DNA of 64,000 bases from Blumeriella jaapii. Its lineage: Eukaryota > Ascomycota > Leotiomycetes > Helotiales > Drepanopezizaceae. The position numbers were made by a program, and so were the translations under genes. Location of the stretch: assembly GCA_009599575.1 (NCBI GenBank), contig VWND01000004.1, positions 1,604,001-1,668,000 on the forward strand, read 5' to 3'. How positions within the stretch are numbered: position 1 is the first letter of the stretch; every line of letters begins with the position of its first letter. Shown here piece by piece: positions 37,407 through 50,300 of this stretch. A model generated the notes under the pieces. It saw nothing but the letters and a program-made list of their open reading frames with translations, made no database searches and was not told where the DNA came from.

Positions 37407-37900
37407 CTAAATACTTTTATTTTATGCTATTACGATTTTTATAAGCAAACGCGTTTGAAAACCGACTTTTTTAATAAAATAATAATTAATATATTATCGC
37501 AATTGCAAAAAGATAATTTTTATTATTCGGTCGTTTTTTTTTTTTCCAAAATTATAATCGACGCCGAATTTAATTATCCGAATTACGATAAAAAGCTTTT
37601 CGCTATTTTTCGCTTTTTTTAAAAATTACAAGCCGAAGCTGTTAAAAACGCTTAAAAAAACGTATATATATATATCGATTATTGCGTTTTAAAATATTTT
37701 TTAACGATTAAAAACTTTTCGGCCCGATAAACTTAATAAGCCGAGTTTTTTTTCGCCGATTTCTGTTTTTATAATTATATACCGGTCGGAAAATATTAAT
37801 ATTTTCGCTAATATTTTTTTTTCGCAAAAATTAAAATTTTTTTTTTTTAAAAAACACGACAGCGAATAATTCGAAAACAATAAAATATTTTTAAACGATA
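37407..37900 (+). pseudogene. R3-a RNase H, continued
   Basis: Resumes after R1-B: YYDFYKQTRLKTDFFNK, then AEFNYPNYDKKLFAIFRFF near 37560-37615 and YIYIDYCVLKYFLTIKNF near 37670-37715. In intact relatives this is the Gypsy RNase H with its E and D-H motifs. It matches R3-b 62470-62830. Confidence 0.8.
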
Positions 37901-39668
37901 AATAAAATTTTAAAATTTAAAAAAAAAGCTATTAAAAGTATAACCAAGCTAGCGCTTATAAAAATAGCTTTCGATAAGCGCGATAACGACAGCATTTTTT
38001 TCGAAAAAACCAGCGAAAACGAAAAAAATAAAATACTTACAAAAAAATCCGCAAATCCGATTTCCGTAATCGCATACGATATATAAAATCATATAATTAT
38101 AAATGATTTGCTGCAAACCAATAAAAATTTTTTTTTTCGAAACGCAACGAATGCAAGCTCGCAATTATAATTTTAATTATCAGCTGCGATAAAACAAATT
38201 GTTTTTTTTTTAAAGCAGATTAATAATGTTTTTAAAATCTTTCGAATTGCGAATCTTTTTAATCCGATATATTTACGAATAGCTTTGCGTAGCATACGCT
38301 GGAATAAAAAAAAATAAAACTTTTAATCGGTCGCAAATATTATTGAAAATTATAAAAGCAGATATATAATAATACGTTTCGAATTATCGCTGCACGCGAA
38401 TCAAAATTAAACGCGATAAGACCCCGGGCTTTTTAAAGCTTTTATTTATATTTAGCAAACTTTATTAATATTTAACGATAAATTTTACGAAGCTTTTATT
38501 AAACGAAAATAATTACGATTTCGCTTTCGTAATAATAGATCGTTTATTTAAAAAGCTTTTGTCAGTTTTTTGTTACAAAATTATTACAGCGAAAAAACTA
38601 GCAGCTTTGTTTTTAATTTATTAAATACGCTATTTCGGCATGCCGGATTTAATTATTTCGGACCGAAAAGCTTAGTTTGTTTCGGTTTTTTAATAAAAAC
38701 TTTGCCGCATACTAAAAACCAAAATCAAATTGATTATTATATACAATTTTAATATCGATAAGCAAACCGAAATAATAAACTAATATATTAAACAACGCTT
38801 TCGCTTTTTTTGCTTTTATTATTAAAATAATTAAAAAAGCTTTTTATTTTTAATAAATATTGCATAATTAATTTTACCGTACGAATTTTTCGGCAACGTT
38901 TTTTTTTTTAAATTTTAAATAAATACGAAACTCGCATATTTTAAAATATAAATAATTTTCGCTTTTTTCGCTCGGCTATCGAAAAGCTTAACCGCGACGA
39001 AGCTTTGCATTTGGCTTCCCGAGCTAAAAAAGATGTAAAATACGCTTAATCGTTTATTACGTAATAATAAGCTAAAATAAAACGCTTCGCTAATTTACAC
39101 AAACGACCGGTAAATTAAAATATAAGCGACGAAATATCAATAGATATTAAAAATTAAAAATTCGACCGACTTTTTCGAAAGCTTTCAAACAAATAATACG
39201 ATTTAATTAAAATCGTTAATAAAATAAACAAAAGCTGAAAGCTTAATTTTTTCGCGGATTAATTAATATATTTAATTTTTCATTTATATTCGCTCCGAAA
39301 ACATATCAGTAATTTTTTTTTTGGCCAACGTCGCTCCGAACCAGCTTTTAGTTAATTATTTTCTAAACAAACGAAATAGAAAATCGAAAAAATAATAAAT
39401 TCGAAATTGTATAAAAAAGTATTATAATATTAAATTAATTAAAAAAGCGTTAATAAAAATTTCGAATAATACTTTTGTTTTAACGCTAACGGCTTTTTAT
39501 ATTTTTTAAGCATTTTAGCGATCGTATTTCATCGTCAAAAGCTTTTTACGAACGTTTTCCGTATAATTGCAAACTTATAACAAAAGCAGAAAAAATTATA
39601 TTAAATTAAAAAACGATAAACTTATAATTGCAATTGCGCGAACGCAGTTTTTCGGAAAAAAAAAATAG
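37901..39668 (+). pseudogene. R3-a integrase and C-terminal region
   Basis: The catalytic core is readable at 38515-38830: NNYDFAFVIIDRLFKKLLSV (first Asp), RYFGMPDLIISDRKAQF (second Asp), FNIDKQTEIINQYI (Glu). This gives a D,D,E triad with roughly normal spacing. The downstream part to 39668 carries a SKSLTATKLCIWLPEL-like segment near 38985 and then lysine-rich remnants. No chromodomain could be confirmed. The plus open stretch at 38570-38752 is out of frame with the core. Confidence 0.82.
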
Positions 39669-39737
39669 TATTACGATTTTAACCAATAGTATAATTGCTA
39701 ATAATATAATTGCCGGTAGTATTAAATTAAGATTTGG
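39669..39737 (+). repeat. R3-a 3' LTR, left piece
   Basis: Aligns with 52191-52258 of the R3-b 5' LTR (TGTTACGATT start, TATTACGATT here). Cut by R1-C after TTGG (39734-39737). Confidence 0.88.
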
Positions 39738-40004
39738 TGTAAAACGGTGATATTCTATATTAATAGGAGTTGGTAGTTTTAGCTATAATCGAGGCATGGA
39801 TTCCTTCGAAACTCCCTGCCATTGACTATTTTTAACAGATATAAAAGCAAAGCATTCCTTTAAATAATATTATAAGCACGCAGTCCAATTTATACTTTCA
39901 TTTATTTTTTTTTTTCTTTTTTCAGTTTTTTCTAAAGATTTCTTAGACTATTTTACCTACCGATATATGGCCGTATTAGTTTGGTTTTCCTATTTATTTT
40001 TATA
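39738..40004 (+). repeat. R1-C 5' LTR with TATA box
   Basis: Starts TGTAAAACGG and ends TTTTTATA. TATAAAAG near 39839-39846, conserved in the other LTR (50853-50860), is the likely TATA box, followed about 30-45 bp on by the start of transcription (inferred). Confidence 0.93.
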
Positions 40005-40580
40005 TTTAATAATTTACGCAGAGATTTAAATTTCGGTATTTCGTTTTTATATATTCGCCGATGCATTTTTCAAATTCATAATCAAAATCGATTTCGATAT
40101 TTCGCTATTACGGCTTAAAAAACCTTTTATATAATGTTGTTCGCAGTTGTATTATATAAAAGATTTCTAATAGTTTCCTTTATTTTGCGCACAATTATTA
40201 GATTACAAAAATGCAATATATTTTAGAAACGTTTGAAATTACGGTCAGGCAATCCTGAACCGTGCGAAATTTAAAATTCGAAAATCGCTTTTTTATTTAA
40301 AAATAATAAATCGAATATTGGTTCGTACGCTTCGACCGCTGCGCTCGGCCTTTTTGAATTAGATTTTTTTTAATTAAACGCTTGGCGAAAATTTAACTTT
40401 TTAATTTTACGCTTTGTGATTATAGCAATTACAATTTGCGGCTTTTTATTAAAAATAATAAAAAAATGGCTGTACGTGCATTAGCCTAAACCACGGAATA
40501 TCGAAACCGTGAATTATATAGCAATATTATATCAATTTAATCAACCTATTAAAAAACAAGTTTTTTAATATATTACCCAA
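40005..40580 (+). other. R1-C leader
   Basis: No frame seen. Contains the conserved CGACCGCTGCGCTCGGCC block near 40330-40350. No clear tRNA primer site was recognised after the LTR (TTTAATAATTTACGC). Confidence 0.55.
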
Positions 40581-42240
40581 ATGTCTGGACGCAATTTTAT
40601 TTTATTTAATTTTTTTAGAAAATACAAAAACCTTTTTGATAGCTTTCCTATTAAAAACGATTTTTTATATTAAAAACTTTTAATTTATAATTTCAGAAAA
40701 CATACATTTATTTAATTCAAATCCTATTAATACTTTCGCTAATACTATAAACAACGACGCTTTTTGTTTTCTTATACGAGGTCGCATGCCTTTTTCTGGC
40801 TTTTTTGGTGCACTTTTATTTAATAGCGCCAACGTTACCGATTTTATCGAAAAATATAAAAAAACTTATAAAAATTTCGAAGTTTCTGAAACTAAAATGT
40901 TCGATAAACTTTTTCGCTATTATAACCTAATTATTAAAAATATTATCAAATCGATAAATAAATAAAAAGCTATTAGAGCTCGAAACTGGCGTAAGCTAGT
41001 TAAAACTTTGAAATCGGAATTCCGAAACTACGATCGCTAGCAAATTCGCGATATTATCGCTTTTTTTAAACAGTTTGTTATAACAATTCGCTAAGCCAAG
41101 GAATTTAAAGCTTATTATCGTATTTATACGAAAGTTTCTAACGTTTTCGTTAACAAAAAGGTTTTAAGCGAGGTTAAACAGAAAAAACTGTTTTTATTTA
41201 GCCTTCTAACCAGCATTCGTAATAAAACCATTAAGTATTTTAAGATTGATAAATAAAATTCTGAAACCTTCGATCAGTATTTCAAATTTGTGAAGTTTGT
41301 TCTTAAGCAAAACCAAAGCGAACGTACTATTAAAGCTATAAATCAAAAGAAATCTCTCTTTTTTATTTATAAAAAAAACGTAAAAGCTTTAGTACAGAAA
41401 TATGCCCAGCCACTAAAAGTTACCGAAATCGCCAAAAAATAATTAGTTATTATACTATTTAATCGTTCCGCAAAATTTATTGGTTTAGAAAAGCTTAATA
41501 AAAATATCGAAACTTTCGTATTAAAATTTACCGATATTAAAATTCAAAGATTTTAAAATAAAGTCGAAAGTTTTATGCAACAGCAAAAAAAACTTTTTTA
41601 CGTTAATTCGGATAATAAAAACGATCAAAATGGCTTTTACAACAACTACTTTTTTTAAAATGCGCGAAGTGATTAGCTTCGCCAAGCCATCGTAAAAGTA
41701 ATAGCTGCATAATAGCAATTTTTCCGTGCTAACGATCAGAATTAGCGAAATATTAATTATAATAACGATTATTAAAAAAAAAAAAAAAACCAACGCGAAA
41801 ACCAAAATCGCGGCTATTAAAATAATAAAAATAATTATTAAAAAAGATTTCGTGGCCTTAAGTATAGATTCTGTAATAATAAAAAGATTTATTGCGAAAA
41901 ACCTTATATTCGCTTTAAATGCAAAACATTTAATTTTTATATAAACAATAGTATTTGCTATATTAACAAATACGAAGCGATTTGCCTCGGACCGACGAAA
42001 GCAGAAATAAGCTTTTTTAATAAAACTGAAAATCAGAGCTGGTTGAATATTATTCGCTTAAAAATAAAAAATACGAAATAGAATAATTGCTTAAAAAACA
42101 AAAAAAATGCAAAAACGATTTTTATTAATAAAAAAGAAAACATTTCAAAAAGCGTATTAATCAAAAAGAAAACTTTTATTTTAAGCGTAAGTAAAGTTTA
42201 AATATATAAATAAAAAACAAATATATATATTGCTAATGCA
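40581..42240 (+). pseudogene. R1-C gag
   Basis: ATG at 40581 (MSGRNFILFNFFRKYKN), a one-base slip before 40680, then GRMPFSGFFGALLFNSANVT and DFIEKYKKTYKNFEVSETKM near 40790-40900, KLFRYYNLIIKNIIKSINK, then ATTIR and a FKAYYRIYTKVSNVFVNKKV segment to about 41170. A Lys/Asn/Arg-rich domain follows, with a Cys-containing patch (FKCKTFNFYINNSICYINKY) near 41910-41970. The core motif is that of fungal Gypsy gag. The basic end would bind RNA. Frame continues into protease without a clear stop-and-restart. Confidence 0.85.
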
Positions 42241-43300
42241 AATATCGCATTTGCAAATATTATGGCTATATAATCAAGCCAGCGAATTATAAAAAAGCAA
42301 AATGCTTTTGTTTTATTCGCCAAATCAATTAATATAAAAAAAAACGTTAAAATCGAAAAAGAAAAAAATTTTAAAATTCGAAAAAAAACCGATAAAACTA
42401 TTAAAAAAACGCTTATAATAAAAAAAATTAACGACGATATAAAAAATATTAACACCGATACTTCGGTTTAAATTATTCAAAAAATACCAGCTTTTAAACG
42501 CCCACTATTAATACAAAGCGAAAAATAAATCGACAAATATATTAGCTTCGAAGCGGTCGACGAAACTATTAAAAAAATTATAAAATAAAAAATTAAATTG
42601 AAATTCAGCGATTTATTTAGCATAAAAAAAAAATTCGACAAAGTTATTAATAAACAAATTTTTGTATTAAAAAAAAACGAAAAAATTAAAATTATTCGAA
42701 AAAAAAACGATTTTAAATTAAAAAAAAATCAGAAAAAAATTTACAACATCGTAATCAATTTAGCCGATAAAAAAAAATCTTCGGAAAAAATTAGCTTTTT
42801 AGCCTTCGCTATAAAAACCTAAAAATCAAAACGACGAAACTGCTTTTATACGGCTATAAAAGCGTCAAAAATAAAAATTATGCTTAAGAAAAGTACGACC
42901 GCTTTTGTTTTATTCGATAATAAAACCGAAGTCAATTGCATAAACCAAAAAACGGCCGAAGCTAATAATATTCCGATTATCATCGATAAGCGAATAATTT
43001 ACATTATCGTTAATAAAAATATTATTAAATTTGATAAAATTATACGAAATATAAAAGTCGACGTTGAAAATATTATTATTTATAAAAACTTTTTAATAAT
43101 AAAAAAATGCTTTTATTTTATTATTTTTAAAATGTTTTGAATCTTGGAAAGTTTCGTTAATTTCAAATACACCGAGAACGGCCAGATAAAAGCTTTTTTC
43201 TGAAACTAAAACCGGTTTTTCCAAAGTCAAATCACCGTCGCCGGCGATAAAACTTTTTTAATCGACGTTTTATCGGAAAACGAATAGCCGGCTTTGGTTT
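42241..43300 (+). pseudogene. R1-C aspartic protease region
   Basis: A Lys-rich linker (42598-42822) leads to 42880-43140: MLKKSTTAFVLFDNKTEVNC, then NNIPIIIDKRIIYIIVNKNI. DSG has become DNK. A FVNFKYTENGQI-type end near 43170 closes the domain in one of the frames. Same order and spacing as R1-A and R1-B. Confidence 0.83.
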
Positions 43301-43719
43301 TAAAACAAACGCTAAATTATAATAAAACCTGGAAAATACTCGGCTAAAAGCATTTACGTTATTAATCGAAATAATACCGCGAATAAAATTGGCCAATATT
43401 AATATTTTTAGTTATTAATTCGGAAATAAAAATTCCGAAGATTTCGTTTTCGTATTAAACAAATCCGATTTATATATTTTATTTTTTTGTATTAATATCA
43501 GCACTTTTTATAAGCGCAAAACTAATAAAATACGATTCGTAAATTTTAGCGAATCCGATAAAAATATTTCCGAAAAAATAAACGATTAATTCGAAAAAAA
43601 CGAAACAACAAAATCATTTTAATTAATTATTAACGAGCTCGAAAAACTTATTATCGGCCGATTTTCCAGTTTATTATTTAATAGCCGATTTATAAAAAAA
43701 CGATTTAATAACTTAGCAA

Positions 43720-44560
43720 TCGGAATTTAATTTTTGCTAAAAAAAAAAAAAATCTTATACGAAGTTTTACGCAACCGAAAAAAAATTATAGTTTTCGATT
43801 TTACCGAAATAAGCCAATTCAGCTTTAACGTTACGCCTTATATCGATATCAAAACCGTATTTTACGAAGCCTGGCAAAAAAAAACCTTTTCAGTTTTTAA
43901 AGCTTTTCAGAATAAAATAATCGAAATGCTAAAAAAACGAATTAAGCAAAAGATTTTCGAATTCTGCTACGGCCTATACAAAAACAAATGGTTTATCGTT
44001 GCGAAAAAAAAAAAAAGCATTTATAAATTTATTACCGCAGTCGTCGAAATAAACAAAATAACGATACGAAACGCTAACGTATTATTTAACGTCGATTAAT
44101 TTTCAAACGAATTCGCAAAACTAACGATCGTTTTCTTTTTCGACCTGTTTTCCGGCTACGACCATTTAATACTTAATTCACGATTTCGAAATATAACAGC
44201 AATTTAAATTCCAATCGGTTTACTGCGTATAACGAAAATACTTATAAAAGCTATTAATTTAATCGTTTAATTCGTAAAAATCGTATACAAAATCCTTATG
44301 ATTTGCATTTCTAATATTGCTTTTTTTTACGTTAACGACGTTAAAATAAAAAGCTTTAAATTATATTATAATAACGAAAAGATTTTTTCTGAAATTCGAC
44401 GCTATATAATAAAACATATTTAAAATATCGATAAAATTATGGTTTGCTTCGAAAAAGCCAAAGCTATTATTAACCTTCGATTAAAATTTTGCATATCCGA
44501 AATAAATATCGTCGATTATATAATTAATAACGCTGGCCGTTATTTTTAACGAAAAAAAAT
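43720..44560 (+). pseudogene. R1-C reverse transcriptase
   Basis: The 121-residue open stretch 43734-44099 has VLRNRKKIIVFDFTEISQF, TPYIDIKTVFYEAWQKKTF, ILEFCYGLYKNKWFIVAKKK and VEINKITIRNANVLFNVD. Downstream, FFDLFSGYDHLI-type block at 44135 and the active-site FFYVNDVKI near 44325: Y-V-D-D has become Y-V-N-D through GTTGAC to GTTAAC. This is the divergent, fungal 'YRFI-x-A ... ANxPPNVD' RT subtype rather than the Tf1 type of R2-R4. Confidence 0.88.
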
Positions 44561-44599
44561 TAAAAAAATTTGCGAATAGGAAAAATATAAAAATATCAC

Positions 44600-45240
44600 C
44601 GAAGCCAAAGCTTTTATTAGCGTTATAATTTATTACCGCAATTAAATTAAAATTTTTTTTTAAAAAGCTGCATTTATTTACGTCACGATAAAAAAAAAAA
44701 TCGATTTCGTTTAAGAAAAAAAACAGAGCAAAATTATAAAAATTTTTAAAAACGATTTTTTATCGGTTTTATCGCTTATGCGAATCGATTACAATTCAAA
44801 CGCAAAAGAAATTATTTTAATTATCGACGTTAGCATTTTCGGTTAAAAAGCTGTATTATAATAAATCGATAAAAACAAAAAACGGCATTTTTTATAATTC
44901 GAAAGCGGCTTATAATTTTTCGCGAAAATACGCTACGATGTTACCAAACGAAAATATCGAGGCGCTTTTAAAATAATAAAAAAAATAAAAAGCGAATTGT
45001 ACAGCGTGCATTTTATTTTGAAAACAAACGCGAAAGTTTTTATCGATTAATTAAATAAAAAAGCTAATAATTTATTAAAAGCGTTCGTTACTAATTAAAT
45101 AGCTTAAATACGACTTATAAATTTCGAAATTAAGCATATTAAAAAAACAATTAATATAACGGCAAACGGCTTTTTCAAACGAAAACATTTTTATTTATTT
45201 AATTTCGCTAAATAAAGCGAACAAAATATCGACGAATAAA
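44600..45240 (+). pseudogene. R1-C RNase H
   Basis: Reads SLMRIDYNSNAKEIILIIDV near 44770-44830, then the FESGL near 44895, IRYDVTKRKYRGAFKIIKKI near 44930-44985, KSELYSVHFILKTNAKVFID near 45000, and INFEIKHIKKTINITANGFF near 45120-45170. These are the Asp-Glu-Asp-rich blocks and the closing 'D-N-x-x-AD-x-LSR' motif of Gypsy RNase H. Confidence 0.85.
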
Positions 45241-46889
45241 TCGTTAACGAAATCGGCTGCTTTGCTATTTGCGCTCTAGGTTTTATAAAACCAAAACCAT
45301 TCGCGTTGCTATTTCGGCTGGCACCGCGAATAAAAAACACCGATTTTCGGGCCGAAAAAGCATTCGCGTTATTATTTCGGCTGGCACCGCGAATAGATTT
45401 GACCGAAAACGATCGAAATAAGCCGATTAACGAAAATAAACTTTTAATCGACAATTACAAAACCGAAAACTTTTATTTAATCGCATATTATTTAACTATT
45501 TTATCCAAACTATTTAGCATGCTAAATTATTAATTTAAATTATTTAAAAACCAAGCTTTCGATTATATCTTAGCCGACAAAAACTATATAAAATAAAAAA
45601 CAATATATATTAAAAACGCCTAGTAATAAATAATAAAGCCGACAAATTTTAAATTATAAAAAAAGCTTACGAAAAAGTGTTTTATAAAAAAGCTAAAATT
45701 ATTTATTACCGAACTAAAAACGATTTTTAATAAAGAAAATGCTTCGAAAATTGCAAAGCCTTCGTTAAAAACTGCATTTTTTGCTAAAAACGAAAGCCTG
45801 GCCGAAAAAAGAATTTATTATATTCGACGTGATTTTTTAAAATTTAAAAAAAAGTTAACCTCGACGTTATATGCGTACCGATTATCGATCGCGGATATAT
45901 ATGCTTCGTATTCGCTATTAACGATTTATTTAAATAATTTAAAAAGCGATTTTTTCGAAACGCTATTTCCGAAATTATAACGATTTTTCTTTAGAAAAAC
46001 GTTATATATCGATACGGTTTGTTTAGCAAATTAAACGTCGATAATAAATTCGAAAACAAAAGCGTTATCGAGACTTTTATAAAAAAATACGGTATTTAGC
46101 GTATTTAGATTTTAGTTTATAATTCGAAAAGCAACGGATCCGTTGAACGAAGTTATAAAAATATTTTTAACGGCTTTTCAAAAGCTATTCGAAAAAGCTA
46201 TAAGCGTTGGTCGCGGAAATTTTCGAAAATGCTTTTTGCTATACGCATATGCATATACGTTTTTATTAAAATAATTTTATTTTTTATTTAATACGGCAAA
46301 AACGTTCGATTGCTTCTGGAAATAAAATAGCTTATATAAAGGTTTTACGACGTGATTAAAATAAAAACGAAAACAAATTTGCTAATAATAAAATTTAAAT
46401 AATTAAATTACCGCGATATAAATATAAAAAAAATAATTCTAAAAAAAAAAATATATAGAAAAGCAGCTAAAAAAATTTAAAATAAAATTAAGATTTTAAA
46501 AAAAACGCTAATTAAAAAAGGAAATCTGGTTCTAATTTACGACGTTCAACGCGCTATTAACAAATCGGCCGATACTAAGCTTAATTATAAATAGCTCGAA
46601 TCTTACGAAATATACAAGGCCGAATTGGATAAAAACTATTATAAGCTTACGGAATTCGATAAAACGAAATTGAAAAAAACGTTCGCCGCCAACCGATTAA
46701 AACGATTTTACAAAAAAAACTAGCAAATTTACTTTTTAAATTTTGATTTAAACAGCGATTTCGATTTTAGCGAATCCGACGACGATTCCGATCAAAGCGA
46801 TTATATTTTTAAAAAAAAAAAACCTTTTGAAAAAGTCTAAAAACAGCCGAACGATAATCCCGCTGCTAAAACCATAATTTAAGTCGTGA
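45241..46889 (+). pseudogene. R1-C integrase with C-terminal module
   Basis: A linker (45306-45533) holds a doubled MLFRLAPRIKN / LLFRLAPRIDL phrase. The zinc domain ends in NCIFC (Cys-x2-Cys near 45770) then KRKPGRKKNLL. Core: VNLDVICVPIIDRGYICFVF (first Asp), KLNVDNKFENKSVI near 46040 (second Asp), SKSNGSVERSYKNIFNGFSK near 46130-46170 (Glu), about 35 residues apart, so a D,D35E triad is still legible. The end module (46560-46740) has ESYEIYKAELDKNYYKLTEF and KTFAANRLKRFY, a GPY/F-like unit, then an acidic Ser/Asp tail near 46760. No chromodomain seen. Confidence 0.87.
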
Positions 46890-47359
46890 TTTCATTTATA
46901 ACCGAAAAAAAAAAAAGTGCTTACAAAATTGTTTATTAATTGTTTTACTGTTTTTATTATTTATTGTTTTTTTTTTTATTATATACTATTTTATTATTTT
47001 TGTTTTGCTTTGCTTATATATAAATTGTTTATTTTTAAAACTTTTTTTTATATTATTTAAAACACTTATTATACTTTTTTTTGTTTAATTATACTTTTTG
47101 TTTACTAAAACAAAAGCTTTATATATATTTGAGCCGCATATTTGATATATTTATATTATTCGCATATTTTACGAAAATTATTTTTTATGCATTTTATTAT
47201 TTGCTATTTTCTGCATTTTTTACTTTTTTCGCTGTTTTAAACGAATGCTTATTTAAACAATTATAATTTATTAAAAAAACAGCATGCGGATTCCCGTGGC
47301 TTTTGGATACAAATATTTTATAATCCTCGTACTTTTTCTTAATTATTTTTTAATAAATA
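46890..47359 (+). other. R1-C spacer between integrase and ORF3
   Basis: AT-rich, with only trivial frames (47081-47266 is hydrophobic low complexity). An ATG at 47284 opens a short reading MRIPVAFGYKYF before stops. The same short reading aligns, with ATA or GTA variants, in R1-B near 29860, so a small upstream frame is possible. Confidence 0.5.
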
Positions 47360-50300
47360 TAATACACTTTTTTAATTAATAAATTTATCGATATTATATC
47401 GTTTTTTAAATAAAGCGTTATCAAATCTGGCAAATTTATTTTTAATTTATTTTGAAACGAAACTATTATACGTAATTTTTCCGAATTTAAGCAAGCATAT
47501 AATACCGCTATCCTAAATTAATAAACAGCTTTCGTAAAAATATTTATAAAACAATTCGATATAATAATTAAAAACGTTAACGAATTTCTATTCGATTACG
47601 AAAGCTTTATTAAAATTAAATTCGTTTGTAAAAATCTTAATTACGACAAGTTTCTATTAAATTACGACAACGTTTTAAAAGCTTTCGCCGAAGCAAAAAA
47701 AGCTCGAAATAATAAAAAAAAAATAACCGACCGAATATTGCGCTTTTTGTTAAATCAACGAAAAAAAAATATTTAAAAATACGTTTTTAATAAAATTACC
47801 GATATTATTTTATTTCGGCACTTCGCTCGCTTTTTCGAAATTATTACTTTTACGAAAAAAAAAGTTTGGATATTAAACGCTTATATTTTCAAAGCGTAAG
47901 CTCTGAAAGCTAACAACTTAAAAGTCCGCAGATTTATAAGCTTTTTTACAACTGTTTGCAAACTAATCGACGACGTTATGCAATCGTTAAAAAAAGTTTT
48001 AATCGGCTGCGAAATCTTAAATCTGACTTTTTTTTAAAGCAAAAAATTAAGCGTCGCCAAATACGGCATTTTTATACCGAAAAAAAAAAACGACGCTATT
48101 TCGATATTTTAAACTTACGACGACGAAAAAAACAAAAAAACCAATATTATTTTCGTTTAATTCGAAAAAACATACGCGATAGCAATTAATATTTCTAAAA
48201 TAATTAAAATAATTCGGCGATTTTTATTTTTAATTATCGAAAACGAATCCGAAAACGAAACTAAAAGCGTAATAACAAATAACCGCTTATTCGAATACAA
48301 AAAACTTATTATATTTGTAAAAACGATTTCGGAAAAAGTAAAAATAAAAAACGTAAAAAAACGCGCCGATATTTTCGAAACCTTTTTTATTCGAAAAAGA
48401 AAACTATTCACGTCGCCAGCAAAAAAAGCATCGCGAATAAAAACAGCCGGAAATTAACGCCGAATTATAAGTTTTAAGTTAATTAATAAAAAACGCGACG
48501 ATTTTACGAAATCAAATTTAAAAAACTTTAATATTTCGAAAAAAAAAAATTCAAACGACTTTAAATTTAATTTTTCGAAATTAAATACGCAAATATTAAA
48601 AACGCTTGCTGCGTTTAAAAACGTCGTATTATCATCGCTAATATTCGAGATTTTAATAAAAGCATTTAAAATCTCGACTACGGCACGATTCGACCGAAAA
48701 AACTTAAAAAAAAATATCGAAATTATCGCGAAAAAAATCATATAAAAAATACAAAATCAAATTACTTTATTTAAAACTTTCGTTTTCGACGACAAAACGA
48801 TTCAAAAATTTTACTTCGACATTTTTATATAAAAACCAAATAAACCCGTCAATTTTTTTTTTTTTGCTTCGAACGAAAACTAAATCAAGCTTTTTTCGAA
48901 AAATTACAAATATAATACGCCGAAATAAATAAAAAAAATCTTTGAAAACGGTAACCCGTTTTTATTCGAGTTTTCCTTCGCTAAAAAACTCCGATTTTTC
49001 AATTTTATTTTTACGAATAACGTTAACGCTAAAAAAAACGGTAAATTCTGCTATTTTTATATACGTTATTACGCGGTGTATTACGATTTAATCATAAAAA
49101 AAATTAACGTTATCGGCTTCGCTAATCGATTCGCCGCTATCAGAAATTCGGATTACGACGTGTTCGAAATTAATTTTAATAATTAATTTATATTCCGACG
49201 AAAAACTGCGAAAACTATTTAAGCATATGCGAAAATTTACTTAAGCTACGCAAATTTCAAAATAAATTCTAAAGCTTTTAGCGCGATTACAAAATTCGAT
49301 TAAAACGTAGAAAAATAAAAGCAACGAATATTTCTAAAAGCCGATTTTTTTAACTTTTCGACCGAAAATGTATTTTAGAATTTATCCGAATTAAATTGCG
49401 AATTCGTTAATTACGTAAGATTTTACAACGGAAAAAACAAGCTATTACTGCATTTTATAAAAAAAAAAATAGTTATATACAAATACTATTTCCGATTAAT
49501 TAAAACTCAAAAAGCGCTTACAGCTTTTTTCGCTAATATATTTTATAATTTTATTTAACAAACTTTTAAAATGCACTTCGGCTTTTATTTCGCTGTTTTA
49601 ATTATTCGAAACCTTAGAAACCACCGCTTCGTGGCATACTTTAACGTTTCGATCGTTTTAAATTTTGCTGGCTCCGACCGTATTATAATTATAAAATTCG
49701 ATATCGCCGATTTTTAAAAAAAAGAAAAAAATCGAAAATCTTACCGACGCTACTTTCGATTACTACGTTTTGCCTATATTCGCATACAATTCGGAAATAA
49801 TCGAAGCTTATTTGCAATTATACCACGACGCCAAACTAATTAAAACCATTCAGAAAAGCCCAGCTTTCTCGTATTTCAGCGCGTTTAAAATAATGGCCTC
49901 GGCTATTTTATCGGATTATAAAACCGAAAGCTACGAAATAAAAAATAAAATAACTTTTATCAGCTTTTCGACTAAGCAAAAAATCTTCGTTAAATTCAGA
50001 ATTTAAAAAACCGACGGCGCGATATTAATTTATTCGAACAATTATACGATATAAAAATACAAAAACTATTTCGAAAACGACAATTCGATAAGCAATCTGA
50101 TATTATTTATACTGCGGCGAAAGCAATTATAACATTTTCGGTGATTTCGACTGCAAACGACTACTTTCGAACCATTTCGTAAAATAGTTTTTTTTATAAG
50201 CTTCGGAGCTTTTTCAAAAACATTCGTCGGCAAACAACCGTAATCCGACCTATTAATTTTACGCGAAGCAAAAGCGTTAATCGGTTTTAATTACGACGAA

